NCBI GenBank assembly: GCA_963715675.1
Contig: OY970265.1
Location: forward strand, 1 to 64,000
Length of the DNA: 64,000 bases
Source of the DNA: DASVWZ01 sp963715675
GTDB lineage: Bacteria > Acidobacteriota > Terriglobia > Terriglobales > Acidobacteriaceae
Direction: 5' to 3'
In this document: in pieces, positions 1 to 9,157 of the stretch
How positions within the stretch are numbered: position 1 is the stretch's first letter
Layout: every line of letters starts with the position of its first letter
The notes under the pieces: generated by a model
The model's database searches: none
The model's input: only the letters and a program-made list of their open reading frames with translations
Told to the model about the DNA's origin: nothing
Made by a program: the position numbers and the translations under genes

Positions 1-1110
1 GTCCGCCTGCTTCACTTTGCTGTAACCGGCTCCCCAGTTCCATATCGGCAGCTGCAGGGTCGCCGACGCCTCGTAGCCAAGGTTCCGAAGGCCATTTCGA
101 TCGCGTACGGCAAACTGATTGGCGTCGATGCCAGTCCCACAATCGAGGCCCACTGACGGCAGCATGGCCGTCCATGCGACTTTCACTTCCTGGTCGGTCT
201 GACGAAGCGAGGCGAGCGCCGCCCGCAGTTCCGGATTATTCTGGGTTGCGGCCGTCTGTACTTCGACGCTGTGGGCAGTGGATCGGGTAGCCGCAAATTA
301 TCTACCACCGAGAAATTCTCTTCGAAATTCGGAAACAGCAACACGGCGAGACCGAGGGCGGCTTTTGTTCATCTCGAGAAGGGAATCCTGCAGTTCCGTC
401 GTTGCTGCTGATGCTGAATTTGAGCCTTGATCACGTCAAGAACGCGCCACCTCCCCGCCGTTTTGGAGCTTTTGACTGATACTGAGAAAGCGGTCAGCCT
501 CCGAAGCGGCTTTCTGGGCGGTTGCATACTTGCGCTGGGCAACGACGTATTGGTAGTAAGCCTGGACCACGGCGACGACCAATCCACGGGTCGCAATCTC
601 CGATTTAGCGCGCGACAGCGCCTCCGTGGCTGCGACGGGTGGTCGATAATCCGCCAACGCTCCCGGTGACAGCGTTTGGTGCACGTTGCCCTGAGCGACG
701 TACTCATGAACGCCGTTATTGGCGAGGAATCGCCCAGTCGAGGTACCGTTTCCCTCCGTGTAGGTGAACGCCATGTTGTAGTTAACGCTCGGCAGGAGTC
801 CGGCGCGGTTTTGCAGTGTGTCCTGGTGCGCGATCCCCAGTTCGGTGGGAGCGGCGCGAAACTGCGGGTGGTTCAAATCGGCGCGGGCAATCGCATCCTG
901 CAGCGTCAGAACCAGCGGCGCTTGCGAAAGGTTCCCTTTGTTTGCCTCTCCTGTAGTCGCGAGGACTTGCCCGTTGATTTTAGAAGAAACAGCGGTTTGC
1001 GGCTGACTTTGTCCGCGCGCTGGAATGGCCAGCAAGCTTCCCACCAGAACAATCGTCGTTTGCCCCGCCAGTCTGCCAGACACGGTTGTAAACATGGATC
1101 CCCCGAGCAA
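1..1110 (-). pseudogene. TolC-family outer membrane efflux protein, frameshifted and cut by the window edge
   Basis: Outer-membrane channel component of a type I or RND efflux system. From the ATG at 1110, residues 1-224 read as a TolC-type N-terminus: signal-like segment, then LTLQDAIARADLNHPQF and coiled-coil sequence ending LQNGGEVARS. There the frame is lost near 447 through an extra T. DVIKAQIQHQQQRR continues in a second frame, ELQDSLLEMNKSRP in a third, LAVLLFPNFEENFSVVD in another, and VQTAATQNNPELRAALASL runs on in yet another towards base 1. At least four single-base shifts are needed. The C-terminus lies outside the window. It is either a decayed gene or a stretch with sequencing errors; the neighbouring kinase is damaged in the same way. 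Confidence 0.8.
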
Positions 1111-1479
1111 AATGCCTCAGCAAGTGATTTTAACAGCGTTGCCATTGTTGGGGTTGGCAATTGCCGCCTTGAACCGATCCTCTCGGAAGCCCCCAGCTTT
1201 GAGTCGAAATGGGCTTAGCGACGGACCCAGCACACAAAGCACTCACCAGGACCGAGTATCTTACGCAAGTGCAAAAACCGTGGTTTTCGGGGCATTTGAA
1301 GGACCGCCCTGCCGGCTTCAGAATGAGACCTGGGCGCGGGATGCTCGGTCCGCCGGTGGGTACTTTTCGGCCATAACACCCTCCTGTACGTTACCCAGGC
1401 GTGGGGCTGCCGCACCCATTGCAGTCGCCCCCATCACTGCGGCCTGAGATGATCCCTTTCATGTTATAGGAGGTGATAT
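1111..1479. other. Intergenic region between divergent broken genes
   Basis: 369 bases between the start of the tolC-like gene (minus) and the kinase remnant (plus). I see no supported gene; the open frames here have no recognisable sequence. A strong ribosome site (taggaggtgat, 1467-1477) ends the region just before the ATG at 1480, so the promoter of the kinase should lie here. Confidence 0.5.
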
Positions 1480-2505
1480 ATGCATCGGGCAGAGGCACGA
1501 GTCCCTGGGACGGGGCTGGCAGCCTGTTGTCGTTTTTGGAACATTATAAACAGATTCGATCTGCCGGTTGCGCTCTACCTGCTTCCTCTTACTCTGGTGG
1601 CCCTGGCAGTCATGTTTATTGTGTGGCGCTTCAACGCCGGGAATGGGAACGAGCGCGCGCTGCCTTGGACCAGGTGACAGAGGCAAAGCATCAGTTGGAG
1701 CGTGAGCGCGATAGGCGCAACAGGAACTCTTTCGCCGCTTGTATGATGATGGGAGTTGGTCAAGGAGAGGGTCCAGTTCCAGGCGCAGCTTGCGGAGTAC
1801 GAAAAATACTCTACGCTCGCTGAATTGGCCTTGGGTGCGGCACACGAAATTAACAATCCACTGCTTGGCATCTTGTCGCACCTGGAACTTGAGCTGAAAT
1901 CCGCCAGTGACTCCGATCAACGCTGGGAAATCGAACAGTGCATTTCCGGCACCAAGCGTATTGCCGCCAGCTTGCGTGGGCTTGTCAACTACGCCCGTCC
2001 CGGCCCCCTGGTGTTGAGCAATCTCAACCTGCATCGCCTGGTTACCGACACACTCAGCTTTCTCGAAGGGCAACCAGTGTTACGCGGCAAACGAGTGGAC
2101 ACCCGGTCCCGGAAAGCCTGCCCCACATCTTGGTTGACTCCAACCAACTTTCGCAAGTACTGATGAATGCTGCTCAACGCGGCCGAAGCCACGCCGGATG
2201 GCGGGCGAATTAGATCCCCACCAGCGAGATTAGAGATGGGGGAGAGTCTGGAAATCCGCGTCAGCGATACCGGATGCGGTATTCCGCCTGAAATTCTGCC
2301 GCACGTCCTCGAACCCTTTTTCATTACCAAGCGCGGGAAAGGAACGGGGCTTGGCCTTAGCATCGGTCACACGTACGTGCGGAGAAACAAGGGTGAGATT
2401 CGAATCGACAGCGTGCTGAAACAGGGGACGACTGTAACCATCACGCTGCCTCTCCGGCAGGAGGAATCCTATCGAGACAAAGAACAATCCGAAATCGTGG
2501 TTTGA
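1480..2505 (+). pseudogene. NtrB-like sensor histidine kinase, multiply frameshifted
   Basis: Membrane sensor kinase that would pair with the NtrC-type regulator 77 bases downstream. It begins at an ATG with a perfect AGGAGGTGAT site, and a transmembrane segment (LPVALYLLPLTLVALAVMFIVW) is read in frame 1. Coiled coil (ALDQVTEAKHQLERERDRR) follows in another frame, QQELFRRLY in the third, the H-box ALGAAHEINNPLLGIL back in frame 1, PESLPHILVDSNQLSQVLMN shifted again, and the ATPase domain (LLNAAEATPDGG, SDTGCGIPPEI, GKGTGLGLSI) in frame 1. At least five shifts are needed, so no full-length kinase can be made from the sequence as given. All catalytic motifs survive piecemeal, so the damage is recent or is a sequence error. 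Confidence 0.82.
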
Positions 2506-2582
2506 GGCCCCGAATTCGCCCGCGCTTCCGGCTAGCCCCAGGAGGATGAGCCAAGCATCGGGACGCTGGCTGGTGAACTAAC

Positions 2583-3965
2583 ATGCCCTATTCCGCACTG
2601 ATCATCGATGACGAAGATCTTACCCTTCATACTATTTCGCGCAGCTTGCGCCAGGAGGGATTTGAGGTGTTCACGGCGCTGTCCGGCGAAGATGGTCTGA
2701 AGCTCTTTCAGGATGAAAGGCCTGATCTCGTCTTGCTGGACATTGTCCTCCCCGGCATCGACGGAGTCGAGGTGCTGCGACAAATTAAGAAGGATAACGG
2801 GACTGCGATCGTGATCATGATGAGCGCCTATCATCTTGTGGAGCGCGCGGTCGAAGCCATGAAACTGGGCGCGTTTGATTATCTGGTCAAGCCATTTCAC
2901 CTGGACGACATGATGCAAACCCTGCATCGTGCGACCGAGATGCTGGCGTTACGAGTGCGGGTACGGGATTCGGTGGAGTCGGAAAAAGGGCGCTACAACT
3001 TTGGACGCGTAGTTACTCACAACCCGGTCACGATCAAGATGTTGGAGATGGCCCGTAAGGCCGCTGACGCCGACCGCACCACGATTCTGATCCAGGGTGA
3101 GAGTGGGACCGGCAAGGGCGTGCTCGCCAGGTCCATTCACTATGCCAGTCCTCGCGCAGCGATGCCATTGCTGGAAATCAACTGTGCCGCTCTCCCGGAT
3201 GCCCTCTTGGAGAGCGAACTCTTCGGCTACGAGCAGGGGGCTTTCACCGACGCTCGCCGTCGCAAGGAAGGCTTGCTGGAGCGCGCCAGCGGGGGCACAG
3301 TTTTTCTGGATGAAATCGGCAACATGTCGGCCAGCGTGCAAGCCAAAATGCTGCGCGTGCTGGAGGAAGGGACCTTCATGCGGCTCGGCGGGACCAGCAC
3401 CATCAAAGTAGATGTCCGGCTAATCGCGGCCACGAATACCCACCTGAAAGATGCGGTCAGCCAGGGGCGATTCCGGGAAGACCTTTACTACCGCATCAAT
3501 GTAGTCCAGCTGTACATCCCTCCCTTGCGGGAGCGCGAGGAGGACATCGTGCCTCTGGCGCTCGAAATCATGCAGCAGCTCAACCACGAGTTGAAAAAAA
3601 GCTTCACCGGATTCACTCCAGCCGCCGCTGACCTGCTGGGGCATTACCATTGGCCAGGCAACATCCGGGAATTGAGGAATGTGATTGAGCGCACCATGAT
3701 TCTCACCGGCGAAGAGGAGATTGACTCGCGCCATCTTCCGGAGGAGATTCGCGACCAACAGTTCGAAAAGAGAAACGGTGAATCACCCTCCACCGTCGAT
3801 ATTTCCCCGGCGGGAGACCAGTTGGTGAGTCTGAGGGTGCTGGAAGATCACTACATCGAACAGGTATTGGCCGCCACCAGCAACAATAAGACCCAGGCGG
3901 CTCGCATCCTCGGCATTCATCCCACTTCGTTGATGCGCCGGCTCAAAGGGAAAGCGTCGGAGTAG
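2583..3965 (+). CDS. NtrC-family sigma-54-dependent response regulator
   Basis: Cytoplasmic transcription activator of 460 residues. Receiver domain residues 1-115 with phosphoacceptor D53 and K103; AAA+ domain about 145-375 with Walker A GESGTGKG (172-179) and Walker B FLDE (241-244); Fis-type DNA-binding helix-turn-helix about 420-457. The sigma-54 contact loop reads GAFTDA (219-224) rather than the canonical GAFTGA. The gene is intact and follows the frameshifted kinase, with which it would form an NtrB/NtrC-type two-component system. Targets cannot be inferred from the sequence. Length and domain order are normal for the family. Confidence 0.93.
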   Translation: MPYSALIIDDEDLTLHTISRSLRQEGFEVFTALSGEDGLKLFQDERPDLVLLDIVLPGIDGVEVLRQIKKDNGTAIVIMMSAYHLVERAVEAMKLGAFDYLVKPFHLDDMMQTLHRATEMLALRVRVRDSVESEKGRYNFGRVVTHNPVTIKMLEMARKAADADRTTILIQGESGTGKGVLARSIHYASPRAAMPLLEINCAALPDALLESELFGYEQGAFTDARRRKEGLLERASGGTVFLDEIGNMSASVQAKMLRVLEEGTFMRLGGTSTIKVDVRLIAATNTHLKDAVSQGRFREDLYYRINVVQLYIPPLREREEDIVPLALEIMQQLNHELKKSFTGFTPAAADLLGHYHWPGNIRELRNVIERTMILTGEEEIDSRHLPEEIRDQQFEKRNGESPSTVDISPAGDQLVSLRVLEDHYIEQVLAATSNNKTQAARILGIHPTSLMRRLKGKASE

Positions 3966-4057
3966 AAGTGTCATCTCGCGAACCAGGCGGCGAGTGTTGC
4001 GGCGATTTTGCCGTCAACCATTGTCAGGCTGGCGGGGCGTTGGGTCTCGTAGGACGC

Positions 4058-4228
4058 CTATTTCAGCTTCACGAAGAGAAGCACGAAGATCGCCCACACT
4101 CCAACGGTGACCGGAAATTGCACCAAGGCAGCATCGCGCAACCCGCCTCCCCTGGGCAGAGTATAGGTAAGGAACATCATGGCCAGAGCGGTGAGCACGC
4201 CCAGGATTAGCTTGCTTTTCCAGTTCAT
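4058..4228 (-). CDS. Small two-helix membrane protein
   Basis: A 56-residue protein starting at ATG 4228; the frame is open further upstream, but this start has a purine-rich stretch (aaaggaagtgaggt) ahead of it. Two hydrophobic segments (about 8-24 and 39-53) are separated by a short Arg-rich loop (LPRGGGLRDAA), so it should be an inner-membrane hairpin. I do not recognise a family. It stands alone between the NtrC-type regulator and the phosphoesterase. Confidence 0.55.
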   Translation of the reverse strand: MNWKSKLILGVLTALAMMFLTYTLPRGGGLRDAALVQFPVTVGVWAIFVLLFVKLK

Positions 4229-4368
4229 GAGGTGTTGGACCTCACTTCCTTTTGCCGGATTTACGATCTCGCAGGCGGGGCCAGTATACTCCCGCGAAAT
4301 CGTGCAGAACAAGCGGCGGTAGTTCAGAAAGTCAGGCGATAGCGCTCCCGCCCTGGTCATGGGGTGTC

Positions 4369-6036
4369 ATGGCGATTTTGCAACAGTCACGAACCGCACC
4401 GTGCTGTGTCATAAGTTGTCGCTTCAGCATCTTACGCCGCTGTCGTCGGGTGGGCGACGGGTTGTTGGTTTTGTTCCTCCAGACGGGGAGGTGCAAAACC
4501 GTCCCCGCATTTGTCACTCTTCAGTCCACAACCCTCGGGACCCTGTGCGATCCAGGCCACGAACACAAGCAAGCATGGATCCCCACATATCACAACGGGC
4601 TCATGGACGGCGCCTGCACAATCACGGGCAATGCCGGCTGCAGCGGCTCGACTCCCGAGTACACGTATGTCCAGGCGTCCGACGTCGCCCCGTATTTCCA
4701 ACTCGCCCGGCAATACGGCTATGCAAACTACATGTTCCAGACCAATCAGGGGCCGAGCTTCCCGGCCCACCAGTTCCTACTATCCGGGACCTCGGCTCCC
4801 GTGTACGACGACGGAGACACAAATCAATACTGGACGTGGTTCGCCGCAGAAAACGACCCAGGCCAGAGCGTTTACGGGTGCCCCGCCGTGGGCAAAGTAG
4901 TCCTGCAGATCAGTCCCGTCGACGACAAGGAGCACCCCGGCTACCAAGGCGGCTATCCCTGCTACAACCATGCCACGCTGGTCGACGTGCTCGAGGCTCC
5001 GCCGACCCCCATAACGCGCATCAGCTGGAAATATTACTCGCATCATGACACGGCCTCCAGCCCAGTGGCGACCAGCCTGTGGACTGCCCCGAACGCCATA
5101 AACAACATTTGCCAGCCGGACCCGAACAACAACCACAAGTGCAACGGGCCGGACTGGAACAATTACGTAGCCGGCGTCTTCCCGAACTCGCACAACTACC
5201 TTAACAGCTACTCGCCGATTCTCACCGACCTGGGAGCGGATCCCGGCCAGGCGCAGTGCGAGCTTCCCGGCGTGAGTTGGGTCGTCCCCGACGGAACCTG
5301 GTCCGACCACGGCGGCAAGAACCAAGGCACGACCGACGCGGGCCCGTCCTGGGTAGCATCCATCGTGAACGCGGTCGGTGGGTACTGGTACGACACAGCC
5401 TGCGTTCAGCACAAAACCGCCTGCTGGAACGGCAACAACCCGATGTATTGGGGCAACACCGCGATCATTATCACGTGGGACGACTGGGGAGGCTGGTACG
5501 ATCATGTCCTGCCGTGGAACTGTACACAAGGCGGGACTTGCAGCGGCTACGGCGACGGCGAGAGCGGCGACTACATCTATGGCTTCCGCGTCCCGCTGCT
5601 CGTCGTGTCGGCATACACCGGCACCTACAGCCAGAGCAACGGGTGGTCCAACTACATCTCGGGCTCGTGCACCAAGCCAAACTGCCCAAACGAGGGGGGC
5701 GGACAGTTCGTGCACGACTTTGGCAGCATACTCAACTTCATCGAATATGCATTTGGAGTGGGAGGAAAGTCCATCGCCCCTCCTGGGGGTATCGACCCAG
5801 ACTATCCTTATGCCGACTATTACGCCCCGGACGGACCGAACTCCGCCTGCGGCCCGGTAGCGTGCCCATTCGGCCTGTCTGATTTTTTCCCCGGCAACTT
5901 CCAGGATGGGCAGCAAACGTTTGTACCCATTACGCAAGGAGTAAAGTATCAAACTCCGTGCTTCTTGAATCCGTCTCAGTGCTGGAGCAACTTCACTCCC
6001 TCCGATCCTGACTCCGACGTCGTTGACCAGGACTGA
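4369..6036 (+). CDS. Phosphoesterase of the phospholipase C / acid phosphatase A family, N-terminus apparently missing
   Basis: Enzymes of this family (Pfam phosphoesterase, PF04185) hydrolyse phosphate esters outside the cytoplasm. Recognisable sequence runs from about base 4519 to the stop: LCDPGHEHKQAW, GPSFPAHQFLLSG, SWKYYSHHD, GPSWVASIVNAVGG, the metal-site motif IITWDDWGGWYDHV, YGFRVPLLVVSAYT and HDFGSILNFIEYAFG. The usual N-terminal block with a signal peptide and the ENRT/ENRS metal-binding motif is not found in any frame upstream; instead the frame runs into unrelated sequence. The start at 4369 is only the first usable ATG and has no good ribosome site. The gene is probably truncated at its 5' end and may be inactive, although the body is free of stops. 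Confidence 0.72.
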   Translation: MAILQQSRTAPCCVISCRFSILRRCRRVGDGLLVLFLQTGRCKTVPAFVTLQSTTLGTLCDPGHEHKQAWIPTYHNGLMDGACTITGNAGCSGSTPEYTYVQASDVAPYFQLARQYGYANYMFQTNQGPSFPAHQFLLSGTSAPVYDDGDTNQYWTWFAAENDPGQSVYGCPAVGKVVLQISPVDDKEHPGYQGGYPCYNHATLVDVLEAPPTPITRISWKYYSHHDTASSPVATSLWTAPNAINNICQPDPNNNHKCNGPDWNNYVAGVFPNSHNYLNSYSPILTDLGADPGQAQCELPGVSWVVPDGTWSDHGGKNQGTTDAGPSWVASIVNAVGGYWYDTACVQHKTACWNGNNPMYWGNTAIIITWDDWGGWYDHVLPWNCTQGGTCSGYGDGESGDYIYGFRVPLLVVSAYTGTYSQSNGWSNYISGSCTKPNCPNEGGGQFVHDFGSILNFIEYAFGVGGKSIAPPGGIDPDYPYADYYAPDGPNSACGPVACPFGLSDFFPGNFQDGQQTFVPITQGVKYQTPCFLNPSQCWSNFTPSDPDSDVVDQD

Positions 6037-6051
6037 GGGGCATCGTAAACT

Positions 6052-6084
6052 GCGGGCCGCCGAAGGCACTCTTCGGCGACCCGC
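6052..6084. other. Strong hairpin after the phosphoesterase gene
   Basis: The arms GCGGGCCGCCGAAG and CTTCGGCGACCCGC pair almost perfectly around a five-base loop, 16 bases after the stop. No T-run follows, so it is a possible factor-dependent or mRNA-protecting structure rather than a clear terminator. Confidence 0.45.
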
Positions 6085-6161
6085 TGGACAATGGGGTTAG
6101 AATGGTTCAGGGCGATGGAGCGGGCCACCGGGCGGGCATCGCTCCCCGAAGGAGGACAGTC

Positions 6162-7367
6162 ATGCCGCGCAAACCCGCATTCCTGTTCAGGAGCGCCATT
6201 GGGATATTGGCCATGACTCTGCTCGCCGCCAGCGGCGTCTTAGCCAGCCCGAAGTTCAAGGTGCTTCATTCTTTCGGAGCCTCCGGCGACGGTGTAGGCG
6301 CGTGGAGCAGCCTAGCCATGGATGCCCAAGGCAACTTGTACGGCACCACAAGCGGCGGAGGGCCTTACGGCGACGGAACGGTCTTCGAGTTGACCCTCGA
6401 CCAGAACGGCACATGGACGGAGTCGATCCTCCACAGCTTCCCCTCATCCGGGGACGACGGGGGATTGCCAATGGGCACACCTATCCTCGACGGGGGCAAT
6501 TTGTACGCAACCACTGAAGGTGGTGGCGGGCCGAACACCTACGGCACGGTGTTTGAGCTGACGCCGGGCGAAAAGCAGTGGGAGGAGACAATACTTCACC
6601 GTTTCGTCCGAGGCACGGCGGGCAGCCCAACGGGGCCACTGATCATGGACGGGATGGGCAATCTCTATGGTACTGCGGACGATGCCTTCGAACTGTCGCC
6701 GGAGGGGCCCGAGCCTTGGAACTTCATACTGCTGCACAAGTTCACCTGGGGTAGCAAAGGCGGCCTGGCTATGGACCCCGCCCACAACCTCTACGGAACG
6801 ACCATGCACGGGGGCACCAGTAAGGAATGCGGCGGAGGCTGCGGCACGGCTTACGAGCTCCATCGCGACTCGGACGGGACCTGGAAAGAATACACTCTGC
6901 ATAACTTCGGCACCGGCAACGACGATATGGCATTCCCCGAGGGAGTGGTCGCCCTGGACAACAAAGGCAACCTCTATGGGGTGGCGGGCGGCGGGGCCCA
7001 TCGCGACACCGTTCTTTACCGGCTGGGCCGTGACCCGAGCGGCCATTGGAGGACGACGATTCTGTATAGCTTCGGCGTGAGCAAGGACGGAATTGGTGCC
7101 GTCGGCAGCGTGGTATTCGACAAAGCCGGGAACATCTACGGGGTGACGGCGGCTGGCGGCGACTCCAACTGCGGATGCGGCGTGGTCTACAAAATAACTC
7201 CCAAAGCCAAGGGCAAGTGGACGTATACCGTGCTGCACCGCTTCAAGGGATACGACGGAGTGCAGCCGTACGCCCGTCCGATGCTCGACGACAACGGGAA
7301 CCTGTACGGAACCACCGTCCTCGGCGGCGTTTTCGGCGGCGGCGTCGCCTTCGAACTCACCCCATAG
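6162..7367 (+). CDS. Secreted GloVer-repeat (Gloeo/Verruco repeat) protein
   Basis: A 401-residue exported protein. The start at ATG 6162 has a good site (gaaggagg) and opens a signal peptide (FRSAIGILAMTLLAASGVLAS). The rest is a run of about eight repeats of the TIGR03803 type: LHSF.., then MDAQGNLYGTTSGGG, then GTVFELT. Such repeats are thought to form beta-propeller-like surface proteins and are abundant in Acidobacteriota and Verrucomicrobia. No anchor or enzymatic domain is visible. A second member lies at 30977. Function unknown. Confidence 0.85.
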   Translation: MPRKPAFLFRSAIGILAMTLLAASGVLASPKFKVLHSFGASGDGVGAWSSLAMDAQGNLYGTTSGGGPYGDGTVFELTLDQNGTWTESILHSFPSSGDDGGLPMGTPILDGGNLYATTEGGGGPNTYGTVFELTPGEKQWEETILHRFVRGTAGSPTGPLIMDGMGNLYGTADDAFELSPEGPEPWNFILLHKFTWGSKGGLAMDPAHNLYGTTMHGGTSKECGGGCGTAYELHRDSDGTWKEYTLHNFGTGNDDMAFPEGVVALDNKGNLYGVAGGGAHRDTVLYRLGRDPSGHWRTTILYSFGVSKDGIGAVGSVVFDKAGNIYGVTAAGGDSNCGCGVVYKITPKAKGKWTYTVLHRFKGYDGVQPYARPMLDDNGNLYGTTVLGGVFGGGVAFELTP

Positions 7368-7552
7368 CAACGAAACCGGTGTCACGCGAGACGTGTTTCA
7401 GGAGAGGCCCGGCCCGTTTCCGGTGAGGCCACTGGTCAAGTGACGTTAGCAGCGATTGCACTCATTGAGAAGAGGCCGATCTGGGTTTAATGAGGGATAT
7501 GGCGACATTTCGACAGTTCCGCACACCCATCGCCAGCATGGGCTCAGCATGG

Positions 7553-7771
7553 CTACTCCGACAGTTCGGCAGATGCAATGTCGGCTGCGGCAAAGGTGTG
7601 CATAGCGCAAGGAGCGCGGTAGCGCTTGGGAAGCGAGGTTTCCAGAACAGCGGCGATTATGTCCTCGTCCTGCTCATCAACAAAATCCACCTTCACCTTG
7701 GCGGTCTCGCCGTCCGTCATACGGAGCGTCACCGTCCTGCCGACGAATCGCTTCAGGTCATGGATTCTCAT
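7553..7771 (-). CDS. Small conserved-looking acidic protein
   Basis: A 72-residue protein (MRIHDLKRFVGRTVTLRMTDGETAKVKVDFVDEQDEDIIAAVLE...). The pattern of strands, GETAKV and an acidic turn resembles a small SH3/Sm-like beta barrel, which is an inference from the sequence pattern only. The ribosome site is weak. It lies downstream of the redox operon but beyond that operon's terminator, so it is probably a separate unit. Family not recognised. Confidence 0.5.
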   Translation of the reverse strand: MRIHDLKRFVGRTVTLRMTDGETAKVKVDFVDEQDEDIIAAVLETSLPKRYRAPCAMHTFAAADIASAELSE

Positions 7772-7929
7772 TTGATTGTCCCGGCCCCCGCATTATGCCG
7801 GAAAATGCAGGCGGCCGGGTGACTGTTGTGATCACCATTTCACTGACTGTCCCGAAATTGGCGGACATGGGACGACCCGTGGCTTTAGTCACGCAGCAAA
7901 CTCGAAACTGAACGTCTCCACGGCCAAAT

Positions 7930-7957
7930 GAAAAACCCCGGGCTCGTCGCCCCGGGG
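7930..7957 (-). terminator. Rho-independent terminator of the NrfD operon
   Basis: Read on the minus strand: CCCCGGGG, seven-base loop, CCCGGGG, then TTTTT, 24 bases after the nrfD-like stop codon. Confidence 0.88.
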
Positions 7958-7981
7958 TCTCAACCCTGACACTTTCAACCC

Positions 7982-9154
7982 TTACGCTCTGCCGGGAGCA
8001 CCTAAAACCATTGCCCGCTGCGGCGGCGGGTTCTTGGGCAAAATATCCAGGTAGATTACCGCGTAACGGAAGGCCACGACTGCGGCTGCAATCGTCGCCA
8101 GCGTGGCCGCGAACTCTGTCCACTTCGGGATATAGTACACACCGGCGCTGGCCTGCAGTCCGGTGATGGAGACATTCAACCGGTTGGTCATAAAGCCCAT
8201 CACGATCACGGCGCACGTCCAATATAAGTATTGAGGAGTATTCCGCACCTTCTCCAGATTCAGCAGTACCAGAGGAATAATCACCAGCAGCGCGATTTCG
8301 AGCCAGAACGAAAGTGTTTCCTCGCGCCACATCCATAGATACTGTGTAGCATCGCGGTTGATCAGATCCACCACGCGGAATACGCCATAAATCGCCAGCA
8401 GCGGCGCAATCACCCGGCTCACGTCGCTCAGAATACTCATATCGACGCGAACATTGAGCGAGCGCACGCATAGGTAAATGGCCATGATGGTGACCGCTAA
8501 TCCGGCTGGGATCGCGGAAAGATAAAACATCGTCGTGAGGTAAGGCGAGTACCAGAGCGGATAGAGCCTGCCTTTGGTGATGAGGTAAAGTCCGCCCAGA
8601 AATGATTGATGCATCGACGAAAGCAGCGTGCCTGCCAGTACCAGGGCAATCAGGATGCTGTGGTGCCAGCGCAGGTAGAGCTCGCGGGCTCGGACCCATG
8701 GAACCTTTTCGATCAGCGCCGGGGAGAACTCCAGGGCCAACACCGTGGTATAGAGGATCACGCACCACGAGACCTCAAATAGTACCGAGTGCCGGTTCCA
8801 CATCACAATGGGGTGCCAGATTCGCCAGGGAAGCCCGAGTTCGTACATCATGCCCACGCATACTGAGCAATATCCCAGGAACGAGATGAGCACGGCGGTG
8901 CGCAGGATGGGCCGATAGCGCTCAAAACCCAAAAGATAGACCGCCGCTGCGATGGCAAACCCGCCAGCCGATAGACCGACGCCGCACAGCGTTCCCAACC
9001 CCACCCATAGGCCCCACGGCTGGGGATCCGTAAGGTTGGTGGAGGCCTGGAAGCCCAACGCGAACCGGGCATACATCGAATAGAGACCAGCGGCGAAAAT
9101 CACCGCCACGATGGTGCGCCAGAGACTGATTTTTGGAAATCCTGTAGTTGTCAC
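7982..9154 (-). CDS. NrfD/PsrC-family (HybB-like) integral membrane quinone-interacting subunit
   Basis: A 390-residue polytopic protein with about nine to ten transmembrane helices, matching NrfD/HybB membrane subunits that pass electrons between an iron-sulphur protein and the quinone pool. The first helix (TIVAVIFAAGLYSMYARFALG) and the WGLWVGLGTLCGVGLSAGGF block are typical of the HybB branch. The start is GTG at 9154, three bases after the stop of the iron-sulphur gene and preceded by aaaggag, so the two are translationally linked. It is the last gene of a three-gene operon. No catalytic molybdenum or nickel-iron subunit is present in the window. Confidence 0.9.
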   Translation of the reverse strand: MTTTGFPKISLWRTIVAVIFAAGLYSMYARFALGFQASTNLTDPQPWGLWVGLGTLCGVGLSAGGFAIAAAVYLLGFERYRPILRTAVLISFLGYCSVCVGMMYELGLPWRIWHPIVMWNRHSVLFEVSWCVILYTTVLALEFSPALIEKVPWVRARELYLRWHHSILIALVLAGTLLSSMHQSFLGGLYLITKGRLYPLWYSPYLTTMFYLSAIPAGLAVTIMAIYLCVRSLNVRVDMSILSDVSRVIAPLLAIYGVFRVVDLINRDATQYLWMWREETLSFWLEIALLVIIPLVLLNLEKVRNTPQYLYWTCAVIVMGFMTNRLNVSITGLQASAGVYYIPKWTEFAATLATIAAAVVAFRYAVIYLDILPKNPPPQRAMVLGAPGRA

Positions 9155-9157
9155 AGC

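Noticed and set aside
4780..6069. Long minus-strand frame opposite the phosphoesterase
   Set aside because: Shadow of a GC-rich gene; its sequence is low-complexity Val/Arg without motifs.
6444..7385. Long minus-strand frame opposite the GloVer gene
   Set aside because: Antisense shadow of a regular repeat; same for 31043-32044 opposite the second GloVer gene.
7441..7500. Possible repeat shared with 28430-28490 (gcgattgcactcattga / gcgatagcgctcattga)
   Set aside because: The match is short and loses similarity at once on both sides; chance cannot be excluded.
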